NCBI GenBank assembly: GCA_023406985.1
Contig: JAEXTK010000224.1
Location: forward strand, 1-21,351
Direction: 5' to 3'
Origin: Spirochaetota bacterium
Lineage (GTDB): Bacteria > Spirochaetota > Spirochaetia > Treponematales > Breznakiellaceae
DNA length: 21,351 nt
Position 1 is the stretch's first letter, and each line of letters begins with the position of its first letter. Shown here in pieces: positions 13,394 through 21,093 of the stretch. The position numbers were made by a program, and so were the translations under genes. The notes beneath the pieces were generated by a model, which worked only from the letters and a program-made list of their open reading frames with translations, ran no database searches and had not been told where the DNA came from.

Positions 13394-15681
13394 GGCGCGC
13401 TCGGCGAGGGAAGGGGAAGGCGCGCCTCGACGAGGACCGCCGTCCATCTCCAGGGTATGGGCCCCCGCTCGGCCCGAGCGGCGAGGAGGTCGCGGCAGGC
13501 CGCGAACGCCTCCGCTCCGAGGGCCGCGAACGCGGCCTCGCCCCAGCTCGATTTCTCGGGATCGAACCACGCCGCGATCTCCCGTCCCGAGACGAGCCGG
13601 TCTTCGCGCTCCTCCCGCGCGACGGTCGCGGTCGCGAAGCCGGCGGCGGTGAAGGCCCGCTCGATCTCGTCCGGCTCCCAGGCCCACGACGCCGCGCGCC
13701 CGTCCTCCGTTCCCGCGCGCGCGGGAAGCGATCCCGTAAAGAAGCGTTCCTCCGCGGCCCGGAGGACCGCGGCCAGTTCCCCGTCGGCGCCGCACTCTCG
13801 TTCCAGGACGTCCGAGACGCGTTGCCCGAGGCGGGGCGGGGATTGGAGGACGATTACGGCTCCGCCGCGCGCGAGGAGACGGCGGGCGCCCTCCGCGAAG
13901 CCGCGGAAGGCCGCTTCGGGGGTCGCCGCGCCGAGGCCCCGCTTCCAGGGTTCGCGCGCGAGGATGAGGTCGAAGACGGTCGTGCCGAAGAGGCGTTCGG
14001 CCTCCTCCGCGCTCGGGGGCAGCGGCGGACGGGCCGCGGCCACGAGGGGGCGCTCCAGCTCGTCCAGCGTGGACGCGTACCGGCGCAGGGCGTCGGCGGC
14101 GTCCTCCGTGCGGACCATGCCGGCCGTGAGTCCCTCGCAGGCGCGCCGGGTGGCCTCCCACAGGAGGAGCCCGTCGTCCGCTGCCGCGACGAGAACGCGG
14201 TGGTGGCGCTGGATGCGGGCGCGGTCGATGATGGCGTCGCGATCGGAAAGGAGGGTCGCGCTCCGGCCCGATTCGAGGCGACGCATCCAGCCCTCGCGCC
14301 CCTTGGAGGCGGCCGACCACGTGAGCAGTTCGCCGTCCTCCTCCTTCTCGCCGAGCACGACGGCGGCCTGGAGTTCCCGCTTGCGGAGGACGTCCTCCCT
14401 GATCCGGCCTTCGTAACCCACGATGGAGGGGAGGTAGAAGGTACGGCCGGAGAGGGCTTTGGGGAGGTACCGCTGCGCGGCCCAATGGTCGCGGTACGCG
14501 TGAGGGTAGACGTAGCCGTCCCCGTGGCCGAAGCCCTCGGCGTCGCGGGACGCGTCCCGGAGGTGGTTCGGGACTTCCCGGTCCTCCTTCTCCACCTCGG
14601 CGAGCGCGTCGAAGAAGGAGAGGGCGGTGTTCGATTTTGGGGCGGTCGCCAGGTACAGGGCCGCCTCGGCCAATTGGAAGTTGCCCTCCGGAAAGCCGAT
14701 ACGGTCGAAGGCCGCCGCGCAGGCCTGCACCACGACGATGGCGTTGGGGTCGGCGAGGCCCACATCCTCGCCCGCGGAGATCATCATCCTCCGGAAGATG
14801 AAGGCGGGATCCTCGCCCGCGCGCACCATCTTAGCCAGCCAGTAGAGGGTCGCGTCCGGGTCGCTGCCCCGCACGCTCTTGATGAAGGCGCTGATCGTGT
14901 CGAAGTGGTAATCCCCGTCACGGTCGTAGAGCACCGCCTTGCGCTGGATGCTCTCCTCGGCGGCCGCGAAGGTCACGCGGATCGGCTCCCCTTCCGCCGG
15001 CGGCCACCGTTCCGGGGTGGTCTCTATGGCGAGTTCCAGGGCGTTGAGGAGGCTCCGCGCGTCGCCGTTCGCCACGTCCACGAGGTGTTCGAGCGCGCCT
15101 TCCTCGAAGTCCACCTTCCATTTACCGTAGCCGCGCTCCGGGTCGGCGAGCGTCCGCCGCGCCGTTTCCAGGAGATCCTCGGCTGCGAGCGCCTTGAGTT
15201 GGAAGATGCGGCTCCTGCTCACGAGGGCCTTGTTGACCTCGAAGAAGGGATTCTCCGTCGTGGCGCCGATCAGGACGACCGTGCCGTTCTCCACCCAAGG
15301 GAGGAGGGCGTCCTGCTGGGCCTTGTTCCATCGATGGACTTCGTCGACGAAGAGTATGGTCCGCTTGCCGTAGAGGCCGCGGCGTTCCTCCGCGCGGGCT
15401 ATGGCCTCGCGGACGTCCTTGACGCCCGTGAGTACCGCGTTGAGGCTTTCGAAATGGCTGCGGGTGGTATTGGCGACCACCCGGGCTAGGCTCGTCTTGC
15501 CGGTGCCGGGCGGTCCGTAGAGTAAGATGCTCGACAGGCGGTCGGCCTGGATGGATCGGCGGAGGAGGCGGCCGGGACCGACGATGTGATCCTGACCGAT
15601 GATGTCGTCCAGCGTCCGCGGCCGCATCCGGTCCGCGAGCGGACCGGAGGGCGCGTCGGCGGCCGAAAAGAGGTCGCTCAC
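13390..15681 (-). CDS. rarA: RarA/MgsA-type AAA+ ATPase fused to a methyltransferase-like domain
   Basis: This 763-residue protein has an N-terminal half (about 1-440) that is a full replication-associated recombination protein A. It shows RPRTLDDIIGQDH, Walker A GPPGTGKTS (56-64), Walker B ILFVDEVHRWN (109-119), sensor 1 GATTEN (139-144), EDVGLADP and the family C-terminal YPHAYRDHWAAQRYLP block. This part acts at stalled replication forks. RarA proteins are usually about 430-450 residues; here about 320 more follow. That tail resembles a class I methyltransferase: HRVLVAAADDGLLLWEA (494-510) stands where the SAM-binding strand and loop would be but lacks GxGxG. VFDLILAREPW (569-579) resembles the motif IV strand, and ARRLLARGGAVIVLQSPPR comes later. 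It is therefore probably catalytically altered. I recall cyanobacterial RarA/unknown-domain fusions of similar length. GTG start with GGGAGG four bases upstream; it follows the lipoprotein gene by 19 bases. Confidence 0.93.
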   Translation of the reverse strand: MSDLFSAADAPSGPLADRMRPRTLDDIIGQDHIVGPGRLLRRSIQADRLSSILLYGPPGTGKTSLARVVANTTRSHFESLNAVLTGVKDVREAIARAEERRGLYGKRTILFVDEVHRWNKAQQDALLPWVENGTVVLIGATTENPFFEVNKALVSRSRIFQLKALAAEDLLETARRTLADPERGYGKWKVDFEEGALEHLVDVANGDARSLLNALELAIETTPERWPPAEGEPIRVTFAAAEESIQRKAVLYDRDGDYHFDTISAFIKSVRGSDPDATLYWLAKMVRAGEDPAFIFRRMMISAGEDVGLADPNAIVVVQACAAAFDRIGFPEGNFQLAEAALYLATAPKSNTALSFFDALAEVEKEDREVPNHLRDASRDAEGFGHGDGYVYPHAYRDHWAAQRYLPKALSGRTFYLPSIVGYEGRIREDVLRKRELQAAVVLGEKEEDGELLTWSAASKGREGWMRRLESGRSATLLSDRDAIIDRARIQRHHRVLVAAADDGLLLWEATRRACEGLTAGMVRTEDAADALRRYASTLDELERPLVAAARPPLPPSAEEAERLFGTTVFDLILAREPWKRGLGAATPEAAFRGFAEGARRLLARGGAVIVLQSPPRLGQRVSDVLERECGADGELAAVLRAAEERFFTGSLPARAGTEDGRAASWAWEPDEIERAFTAAGFATATVAREEREDRLVSGREIAAWFDPEKSSWGEAAFAALGAEAFAACRDLLAARAERGPIPWRWTAVLVEARLPLPSPSAP

Positions 15682-15700
15682 GCGGCCTCCCGTTCGCCCG

Positions 15701-16891
15701 CTAGTCTTCGGCGTTCCACTCTTCGTCCCGGTACGACCAGAGTCCCTCGCTGAACGTGGATGCGAAGAGGATGCGCGTCCCGCCGGAGTTGTATTGGAAG
15801 AGGTGGTTCACCGCTACCTGGCCGAGCGTGCTGTCGTAGGTATCCTCGTCCGACACCGTGGTCGGGCTGCCTTCGCCCGGGTTCTTGAGGACCGGCGGGG
15901 AGGGGAAGGCGCCGGCGGTCAGCTTGATCTCCTTGTAGCCGAACACGTAGGAGTTGTCGTCCTCGTCGATGCCCGCCAGCAGGAGGTCCGGCGAGCCGTT
16001 CGCGGCGTCGCCGTCGTCCCAGACGGCGAGCGCGCCCGTGAAGATGGTATCCATGGACGAGAAGGACTGGGCGGCGAAGCCCGCCGAACTGCCGTAGAGT
16101 ATCACCTCTCCCCGGCCGACCGCGACTACGGTACTTCCCACGGCGATGAGGCCGCTGAGGAGATAGTCTTTATTGGCCGTTCCGGCGACGATCGCATAAC
16201 CGGAATTCGCCGCGGCGCTCGAGAAGATGCCGTCCATGGTGGTGGCGAGGTAGTACCGCGCTCCGTCCCAGGCGGCGCCGATGAGCGCGCCCGCCGCGTC
16301 CTTCGCGGCGAGGCCCGTCATCGAACCGACGGCTTCGATGGAAGTCCCGTCGACGTACAGGACCCCGTAGGCGGTGACCGGATCGGCCTCGCCCGCGGGA
16401 ACGTGTGCGCCGATGAAGAGCGTCTCGGAGCCCGAGGCTCCGGCGGCGTAGAGGGATTCGAGGAAGGAATAGTTCGAGGCGCTCGCGCCGATCGTGATCG
16501 CCGTCCAGTTCGCCCCGTCGTCGGTGCGCCAGATCCGCGTCCTCGTCGTCGACCCTCCGTCGATGGTGAGGGCGTAGAGCCGGCCGCCGGCTACCGCGAG
16601 GCTGCGGATCGTACCGCCGGTCGGGCTGCGCTCCTTGGTCCAGCCGCTCCCGTCGAAGGAATAGAGGGTCCCGTTCGAGACCCACATCTTGGAATTGAAC
16701 ATGACCATTCGGGACGGCGAGCCGGGGATGATCGGGTCCTTCGGTTTCGTTTCGTTGGAAATGTCGTAAAAGATGGCGCTTTGATCGCAGGACGCGAAGG
16801 AGAGGGCCGCGAGGAGGACGGCGAAAACGGGTACGGCGAGCCGCGCGCGGTGTCCGAATGATTTCGCCTTGTTTCGCTGGGTGCGCTGCAT
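15701..16891 (-). CDS. Putative surface lipoprotein, repeat/propeller-like, unknown function
   Basis: I do not recognise a named family. The protein has 396 residues. A basic start and hydrophobic stretch (19-34) end in SFAS-C with Cys35, a relaxed spirochaetal lipobox, so it is probably an exported lipoprotein. The mature part is rich in Gly, Ser, Thr and aromatic residues and alternates short beta-strand-like segments. Examples are RMVMFNSKMWVSNGTLYSFD, SLAVAGGRLYAL, IWRTDDGANWTAI and GLIAVGSTVVAVGRG. Phrases such as WRTDDGANWT resemble the repeat unit of beta-propellers of the sialidase/Vps10 type, which suggests a propeller fold. There are no catalytic motifs I can name. The ATG is preceded by GGGAG at a good distance. 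It lies 10 bases after the outer-membrane barrel gene and 19 bases before rarA, so it is probably co-transcribed with both. Confidence 0.7.
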   Translation of the reverse strand: MQRTQRNKAKSFGHRARLAVPVFAVLLAALSFASCDQSAIFYDISNETKPKDPIIPGSPSRMVMFNSKMWVSNGTLYSFDGSGWTKERSPTGGTIRSLAVAGGRLYALTIDGGSTTRTRIWRTDDGANWTAITIGASASNYSFLESLYAAGASGSETLFIGAHVPAGEADPVTAYGVLYVDGTSIEAVGSMTGLAAKDAAGALIGAAWDGARYYLATTMDGIFSSAAANSGYAIVAGTANKDYLLSGLIAVGSTVVAVGRGEVILYGSSAGFAAQSFSSMDTIFTGALAVWDDGDAANGSPDLLLAGIDEDDNSYVFGYKEIKLTAGAFPSPPVLKNPGEGSPTTVSDEDTYDSTLGQVAVNHLFQYNSGGTRILFASTFSEGLWSYRDEEWNAED

Positions 16892-16901
16892 ACGTACTCC
16901 C

Positions 16902-17534
16902 TTAGAAATGGTAACGGGCGCTCAGGGTGATTTCGGCGAAGTTACCGAAGACCGAGGTCGAAGAATCGCCCGTCATCTGCGGGACCCACCACCAGGCGGC
17001 GTTGACGCCGAACGACCAGTCGGGGTTGAAGCGCCAATAAGCCCCGAGGCCGGGCTTCGCTATGAAGCCGAAGTAGTCCTTGCCGAGGTAGCTCTGCGAA
17101 GCACCGCCGACCATGAGGGAGACGGGGAATTCGAAGGATCCGGCGAGGAACTGCCAGGTCGCCCGGAGGCCGAACGGAATCATGTAGAGCATGTTCTCGC
17201 CGAGCGTTCCGCCGAAGAAACCGGTGATTTCCCCGCCGAGCGCGAAGTACGGCGACAGGAAGTAGTTGTAGGAGAGACCGCCGATTCCGCCGGTGGAGAC
17301 CTTGTTGTCGAGGGTATCGCCGTCCTTGGTCACGAAGAAGAGCGGAAGGCCGACTCCCGCCGTGATCGCGAACGTCTGGTCGCCACGCACGTAGGTCGTG
17401 AGGGAGGCCCCTGCCCATTCCGATTCGATCGGAAGCTCATCCTCCCCTCCGGGGGTTTCCTGAGCTGCCACGGTTACGGCGGCGAGGCAAAGGCAGACGA
17501 CGACGAGGCGTGGCCGTAGTGCTCGTATGGACAT
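16902..17534 (-). CDS. Small outer-membrane beta-barrel protein (OmpW/TP0733-like)
   Basis: This exported protein has 210 residues. A signal peptide (MSIRALRPRL, then a hydrophobic core) is likely cut near residue 24 before QETPGG. The mature part alternates polar and hydrophobic residues, with many Gly and aromatic positions arranged as successive beta strands: YNYFLSPYFALGGEITGFFG, FGLRATWQFLAGSFEFPVSL, FGFIAKPGLGAYWRFNPDW. It ends in ITLSARYHF with the C-terminal Phe that outer-membrane barrels use for assembly. Length and layout resemble eight-stranded barrels such as OmpW and the treponemal TP0733 group; the exact family is uncertain. AAGGAG lies six bases before the chosen ATG at 17534; the frame is open to 17603. 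It is the first gene of the five-gene minus-strand run and has a promoter match just upstream. Confidence 0.78.
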   Translation of the reverse strand: MSIRALRPRLVVVCLCLAAVTVAAQETPGGEDELPIESEWAGASLTTYVRGDQTFAITAGVGLPLFFVTKDGDTLDNKVSTGGIGGLSYNYFLSPYFALGGEITGFFGGTLGENMLYMIPFGLRATWQFLAGSFEFPVSLMVGGASQSYLGKDYFGFIAKPGLGAYWRFNPDWSFGVNAAWWWVPQMTGDSSTSVFGNFAEITLSARYHF

Positions 17535-17573
17535 GGAAGACTCCTTCTGCGGCGCTCTTTTTCTGGTGGCGCA

Positions 17574-17603
17574 ACTATACAATAGGCTTCGGTTTTGTAT
17601 CAA
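17574..17603 (-). promoter_or_regulatory. Sigma-70-type promoter of the barrel-lipoprotein-rarA operon
   Basis: On the minus strand TTGATA (revcomp of 17598-17603) and TATAGT (revcomp of 17574-17579) are 18 bases apart. They lie about 33 bases upstream of the ATG at 17534 when the expected start of transcription is counted. On the plus strand an overlapping TACAAT (17578-17583) could act as a -10 towards folD but has no good -35. Confidence 0.65.
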
Positions 17604-17697
17604 CTCGCGGCCGGACGGCGCCTTGTCCGTCGGGCCGCCCGCGTGTTACAACATGGAACACAACAACGGGACGACCGGAACGGTTACCGGGGGGATC

Positions 17698-18606
17698 ATG
17701 AGCGCAACCATCATCGACGGAAAAGAGATCGCTCTCGGCGTACGGGCGGACGCTGCCCGCCGCGCGGCCGTGCTCCGCTCCCGCGGCGTCGAGGCGTGCC
17801 TGGCCGTAGTCCTCGTCGGAGAAGACCCCGCGAGCGTCTCCTACGTAACCGGCAAGGAAAAGGCGCTCGCCGAGGCGCGGATGATCGGTCGGGACATCCG
17901 CCTGAGCGCCGCCACCACGGAAGCGGAGCTCCTGGACTTGATCGCCCGGCTCAACGCCGATCCCACGGTCCACGGCATCCTCGTGCAGTTGCCGCTGCCG
18001 AAGCATATCCGCGAGGACCGCGTCATCACCGCCATCGCGAGCGAAAAGGACGTGGACGGGTTCCATCCCGTGTCGGTCGGCAACATGGTGATCGGAAGGC
18101 CCGGCTTCCTTCCCTGCACCCCGCACGGCGTCGTCGTCATACTCAAAGAGCTCAAGATCCCGACCGACGGCGCGCACGTCGTGGTCATCGGCCGCTCCAA
18201 TATCGTGGGAAAGCCGCTCGCCAATCTCCTCACGCGGCGCGACGTCAACGCGACGGTCACCGTGTGCCATACCGGGACCCGGAACCTCGGCGAGTTCACC
18301 CGGAGCGCGGACATCCTCATCGCCGCAGCCGGCCGGCCCGCGCTCGTGACCGCCGACATGGTCAAGGGCGGAGCGGTCGTCATCGACGTCGGCGTCAACC
18401 GGGTGGAGGACGCCGCCTCCAAGAAAGGCTATCGCCTCGTGGGCGACGTCGACTTCGACGCGGTGAAGGAGGTCGCCTCCTCCATCACCCCGGTGCCGGG
18501 CGGCGTCGGCCCCATGACCATCGCCATGCTCATCAGGAACGTGGTGGAGGCCGCCGAGCGCGCCGCGGCCGATCCCGCCGGAGCGCGACTCGGCGCGCGC
18601 CCATAG
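17698..18606 (+). CDS. folD: Bifunctional methylenetetrahydrofolate dehydrogenase/cyclohydrolase
   Basis: This cytoplasmic enzyme oxidises 5,10-methylene-THF with NADP and hydrolyses the product to 10-formyl-THF. The protein has 302 residues, near the usual length, with a short Ala/Arg-rich tail. Motifs run in order: SVSYVTGKEKA with the catalytic-type Tyr49 and Lys53, GILVQLPLPKH (93-103), EKDVDGFHP with Asp120, LPCTPHGV, the dinucleotide-binding VVIGRSNIVGKPLA (162-175), VIDVGVNR and ITPVPGGVGPMT (263-274). I chose the ATG at 17698 because GGGGGG lies just upstream; the frame is open to 17527 but that part overlaps the divergent gene's promoter. folE2 starts nine bases later, so this gene heads a five-gene plus-strand operon. 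Confidence 0.97.
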   Translation: MSATIIDGKEIALGVRADAARRAAVLRSRGVEACLAVVLVGEDPASVSYVTGKEKALAEARMIGRDIRLSAATTEAELLDLIARLNADPTVHGILVQLPLPKHIREDRVITAIASEKDVDGFHPVSVGNMVIGRPGFLPCTPHGVVVILKELKIPTDGAHVVVIGRSNIVGKPLANLLTRRDVNATVTVCHTGTRNLGEFTRSADILIAAAGRPALVTADMVKGGAVVIDVGVNRVEDAASKKGYRLVGDVDFDAVKEVASSITPVPGGVGPMTIAMLIRNVVEAAERAAADPAGARLGARP

Positions 18607-18615
18607 GAACCGCTC

Positions 18616-19404
18616 ATGGTAGACGTACAGAACTTCGCAGACGATCGCGACGTGCCGCTCAACAAGGTGGGCGTCAAAGGCGTCCGATACCCGATAACGG
18701 TGCTCGACAAGGCCCGCGGCGTCCAGCATACGACCGCGACCGTGGACCTCTTCGCGAACCTGCCCCGGCATTTCAAGGGCACGCACATGAGCCGCTTCAT
18801 AGAGGCTTTCCAACGCCACCGGACGGACCTCTCCATGCCGCGTTTCCTGGAGATGCTCGCTGAGATCCGGGAGGACTTGGACGCCGATGCCGCCTTCGGC
18901 ACCATCGCCTTTCCGTACTTCGTGGAGAAGGCCGCTCCGGCGTCGGGCCTCGTGAGCGCCATGTCCTACGATTGCCGGTACGAAGGGGCCGTCCGCCGCG
19001 ACCGGAAAGATTTCACCGTGTCGGTCGCGGTGCCCGTGACGACCGTCTGCCCCTGCTCCAAGGCCATCGCCGACCGGGGCGCGCACAACCAGCGGGGAAT
19101 CGTCAAGGTCGATGTCGAGTATTCGTCCTTCTTTTGGATCGAGGAACTCATCACCATCGTGGAGTCCGCCGCCTCCAGCCCCGTCTTCACCTTGCTCAAG
19201 CGGGAGGACGAGAAGATCATGACCGAGCACGCGTACGACAACCCCAAGTTCGTTGAAGATCTGGTACGCGACGTGTATATTGGAATCCGATCGCTCGAAC
19301 GGTTTCCGCGCTTCTCCGTGGAGGCGGAAAATTTCGAGAGCATCCACAATCACAGCGCGTTCGCGTACGCGGAGTACGGTTCGCGGGAAGGAGCGAGTCG
19401 ATGA
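18616..19404 (+). CDS. folE2: GTP cyclohydrolase IB
   Basis: This enzyme converts GTP to 7,8-dihydroneopterin triphosphate, the entry to folate synthesis and, in many bacteria, to queuosine. The protein has 262 residues and fits the FolE2 (type IB, COG1469) family. It has VGVKGVRYPI near the start, VTTVCPCSKAI (141-151), GAHNQRG (155-161), REDEKIMTEHAYDNPKFVED and the closing ESIHNHSAFAYAEY. By comparison with the gonococcal enzyme, metal and active-site residues are Cys145, His157, Glu199, Glu214 and His244. All are present. Type IB enzymes accept metals other than zinc and often replace FolE under zinc shortage. No Zur-like site is visible upstream, and the gene sits inside the folD operon, so it may be the only, constitutive, enzyme here. 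AGGAA precedes the ATG. Confidence 0.96.
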   Translation: MVDVQNFADDRDVPLNKVGVKGVRYPITVLDKARGVQHTTATVDLFANLPRHFKGTHMSRFIEAFQRHRTDLSMPRFLEMLAEIREDLDADAAFGTIAFPYFVEKAAPASGLVSAMSYDCRYEGAVRRDRKDFTVSVAVPVTTVCPCSKAIADRGAHNQRGIVKVDVEYSSFFWIEELITIVESAASSPVFTLLKREDEKIMTEHAYDNPKFVEDLVRDVYIGIRSLERFPRFSVEAENFESIHNHSAFAYAEYGSREGASR

Positions 19405-19751
19405 ACGATATCGTACCCACCAACGTCCTCGCCAAGCAGGGCGTCGCCGCCGTCGGCGGGATCGCGGGCGGCCTGGGCCTCCTGGTCCTCGGCAGCTTAC
19501 CGTGGATCTTCGGCATAGCCGCGGGCGGCGTGGTCGCCCTCGTCGGGCTTTCGGCGCTCTCCTCGCACGAGGCCGCGGATAAGCGCCTCGGGACGCTCGT
19601 CACCGGCGCCGGCGCGCTCGCGATCCTCTCCAAGCTGCCGATCTTCGGCGGCATCGCGGGAGGACTCCTCGGCCTCGGCACGATCGGCCTGCTCGGTATG
19701 GGCATCTGGAATGCCTGGAAATTCTTCAAAGGATTGAAGACGCGCGCATAG
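19401..19751 (+). CDS. Small glycine-rich membrane protein, unknown function
   Basis: I do not recognise a family. This 116-residue protein is almost entirely hydrophobic. There are about three to four membrane segments (roughly 13-31, 33-52, 64-78 and 80-103) with repeated small-residue patterns such as VGGIAGGLG and FGGIAGGLLGLG. These patterns suit tight helix packing or assembly. A short polar loop SHEAADKR (55-62) lies in the middle and a basic tail WKFFKGLKTRA at the end. The two IAGG-containing halves look like an internal duplication. The ATG overlaps the folE2 stop (ATGA) with AAGGAG upstream, and miaB starts 13 bases after its end, so it is co-transcribed. Its codon use matches its neighbours. 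Confidence 0.75.
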   Translation: MNDIVPTNVLAKQGVAAVGGIAGGLGLLVLGSLPWIFGIAAGGVVALVGLSALSSHEAADKRLGTLVTGAGALAILSKLPIFGGIAGGLLGLGTIGLLGMGIWNAWKFFKGLKTRA

Positions 19752-19764
19752 CACGCGCAAACGC

Positions 19765-21093
19765 ATGACGTACTTCTTCGAAACGTATGGTTGCCAGATG
19801 AACAAGGCCGAGTCCGCCGCCCTTGAGCTCGTCCTCAAGGAGCGCGGCTGGACTGCGGCGGGAAGCGGCGAGGAGGCGGATCTCGTCCTCCTCAACACGT
19901 GCTCGGTGCGGGCAACCGCGGAGCAGCGCGTCATGGGGCGCATCGCCCTGTACGCGTCCCTCAAGAAAAAGCGCGATTTCCGCCTGGTGGTGGCCGGTTG
20001 CATGGCGGAGCGCCTCAAGGACGGACTGCGGAAGAAGGCGCCCGCCGTCGATCACGTCATGGGCACGCAGGCGAGATCCGTCTTCCCGCTCATCATCGAT
20101 TCGATAGAAAGCGGGGAGCCCGTCCGCGAGACCGATGAGGCGCCGGCCTTCTCCTTCTCGTCCTCGCACCTGGAGGACGGCGATTTCCGCAGCTTCGTGC
20201 CGATCATGCACGGCTGCGACAACTTCTGTTCCTACTGCATCGTCCCCTACGTGCGCGGCCGCGAAGTTTCCCGGTCCCCGCGAGCGATCCTCGATGAGAT
20301 CGCGCTCCTGGAGGACCGCGGCGTCCGCGAGATCACCCTCCTCGGGCAGAACGTGAATTCCTACCGTTGGGAGGAAGGCGGCAAGGTCGTCGATTTTCCG
20401 GCCCTCCTCGCCCTCGTGGCCGAACGGGTAGAGGGCAGCGGCATCCGCTGGGTCCGCTTCCTTTCCAGCCATCCGAAGGATCTTTCTTCGGAGGCGATCG
20501 CGGTCATGCGCGACCACCCGGTCCTCTGCCGCCACCTGCACCTCTGCGTGCAACACGGGTCCAACCGCATCCTGCGGGCGATGAACCGCCGCTACACCCG
20601 GGAGCGGTACCTCGAGCTCGTCGGCGAGATCAGGACCGCCCTCCCGGACGCATCCCTCTCCACCGATATCCTCATCGGTTTCCCCGGAGAGACCGAAGAT
20701 GATGTGGAGGAGACGCTCGATCTCATGAGGGAAGTCCGGTTCGCGTACGCGTACATGTACCACTACAACCCGCGCGAAGGCACGGCGGCCTATGCCCTGA
20801 GCGGACGCGTGAGCGAGCCGGTCAAGAAAGAGAGGCTCGCGCGGGTGATCGAACTGCAGCAGAGCCACACGAAGGAAGCGATGAAGAGCCGTATCGGCAG
20901 CACGGCGACCGTTCTCGTGGAGGGGCTCTCCCGCAGGAACGAGGCCGAACTCGTCGGCCGCACCGCTCGGGACGAGATGGTCGTATTCCCCGGTTCCGCC
21001 TCCCTCATCGGCTCCTTCGCCCTGGTCCCGCTCCTGTCGCTGCGCGGCACGACCTTCCGCGCGAAGGAGGCTATCCCATGCCCTGGCGCCTGA
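19765..21093 (+). CDS. miaB: tRNA-2-methylthio-N6-dimethylallyladenosine synthase
   Basis: This is a radical SAM methylthiotransferase that adds the 2-methylthio group to i6A37 of tRNAs reading UNN codons. It has 442 residues. The N-terminal methylthiotransferase domain begins TYFFETYGCQMNKAES and carries the three cluster-binding cysteines Cys10, Cys46 and Cys79. The radical SAM domain has CDNFCSYC (Cys151, Cys155, Cys158) followed by VPYVRGREVSRSP, LLGQNVNSY and STDILIGFPGETE. A C-terminal TRAM-type RNA-binding domain occupies about 375-435. The text QNVNSY and VRGREVSR fit MiaB rather than RimO or MtaB. Start at the ATG at 19765 with only a weak ribosome site; a short distance from the preceding gene suggests coupled translation. 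The end overlaps the next gene by 16 bases. Confidence 0.96.
   Translation: MTYFFETYGCQMNKAESAALELVLKERGWTAAGSGEEADLVLLNTCSVRATAEQRVMGRIALYASLKKKRDFRLVVAGCMAERLKDGLRKKAPAVDHVMGTQARSVFPLIIDSIESGEPVRETDEAPAFSFSSSHLEDGDFRSFVPIMHGCDNFCSYCIVPYVRGREVSRSPRAILDEIALLEDRGVREITLLGQNVNSYRWEEGGKVVDFPALLALVAERVEGSGIRWVRFLSSHPKDLSSEAIAVMRDHPVLCRHLHLCVQHGSNRILRAMNRRYTRERYLELVGEIRTALPDASLSTDILIGFPGETEDDVEETLDLMREVRFAYAYMYHYNPREGTAAYALSGRVSEPVKKERLARVIELQQSHTKEAMKSRIGSTATVLVEGLSRRNEAELVGRTARDEMVVFPGSASLIGSFALVPLLSLRGTTFRAKEAIPCPGA

Noticed and set aside
11723..14416. An 897-codon open frame on the plus strand across the kinase and rarA genes
   Set aside because: It runs opposite two well-supported genes and gives biased, motif-free sequence; GC-rich third positions make stop codons rare on the other strand.
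17623..17651. TTGTCC-17-TTACAA as the folD promoter
   Set aside because: The -10 matches the consensus at only two of six positions, so I do not call it.
17527..17697. N-terminal extension of FolD by 57 residues
   Set aside because: It lies over the divergent promoter and lacks similarity to FolD, while the ATG at 17698 has a strong ribosome site and the expected family start.
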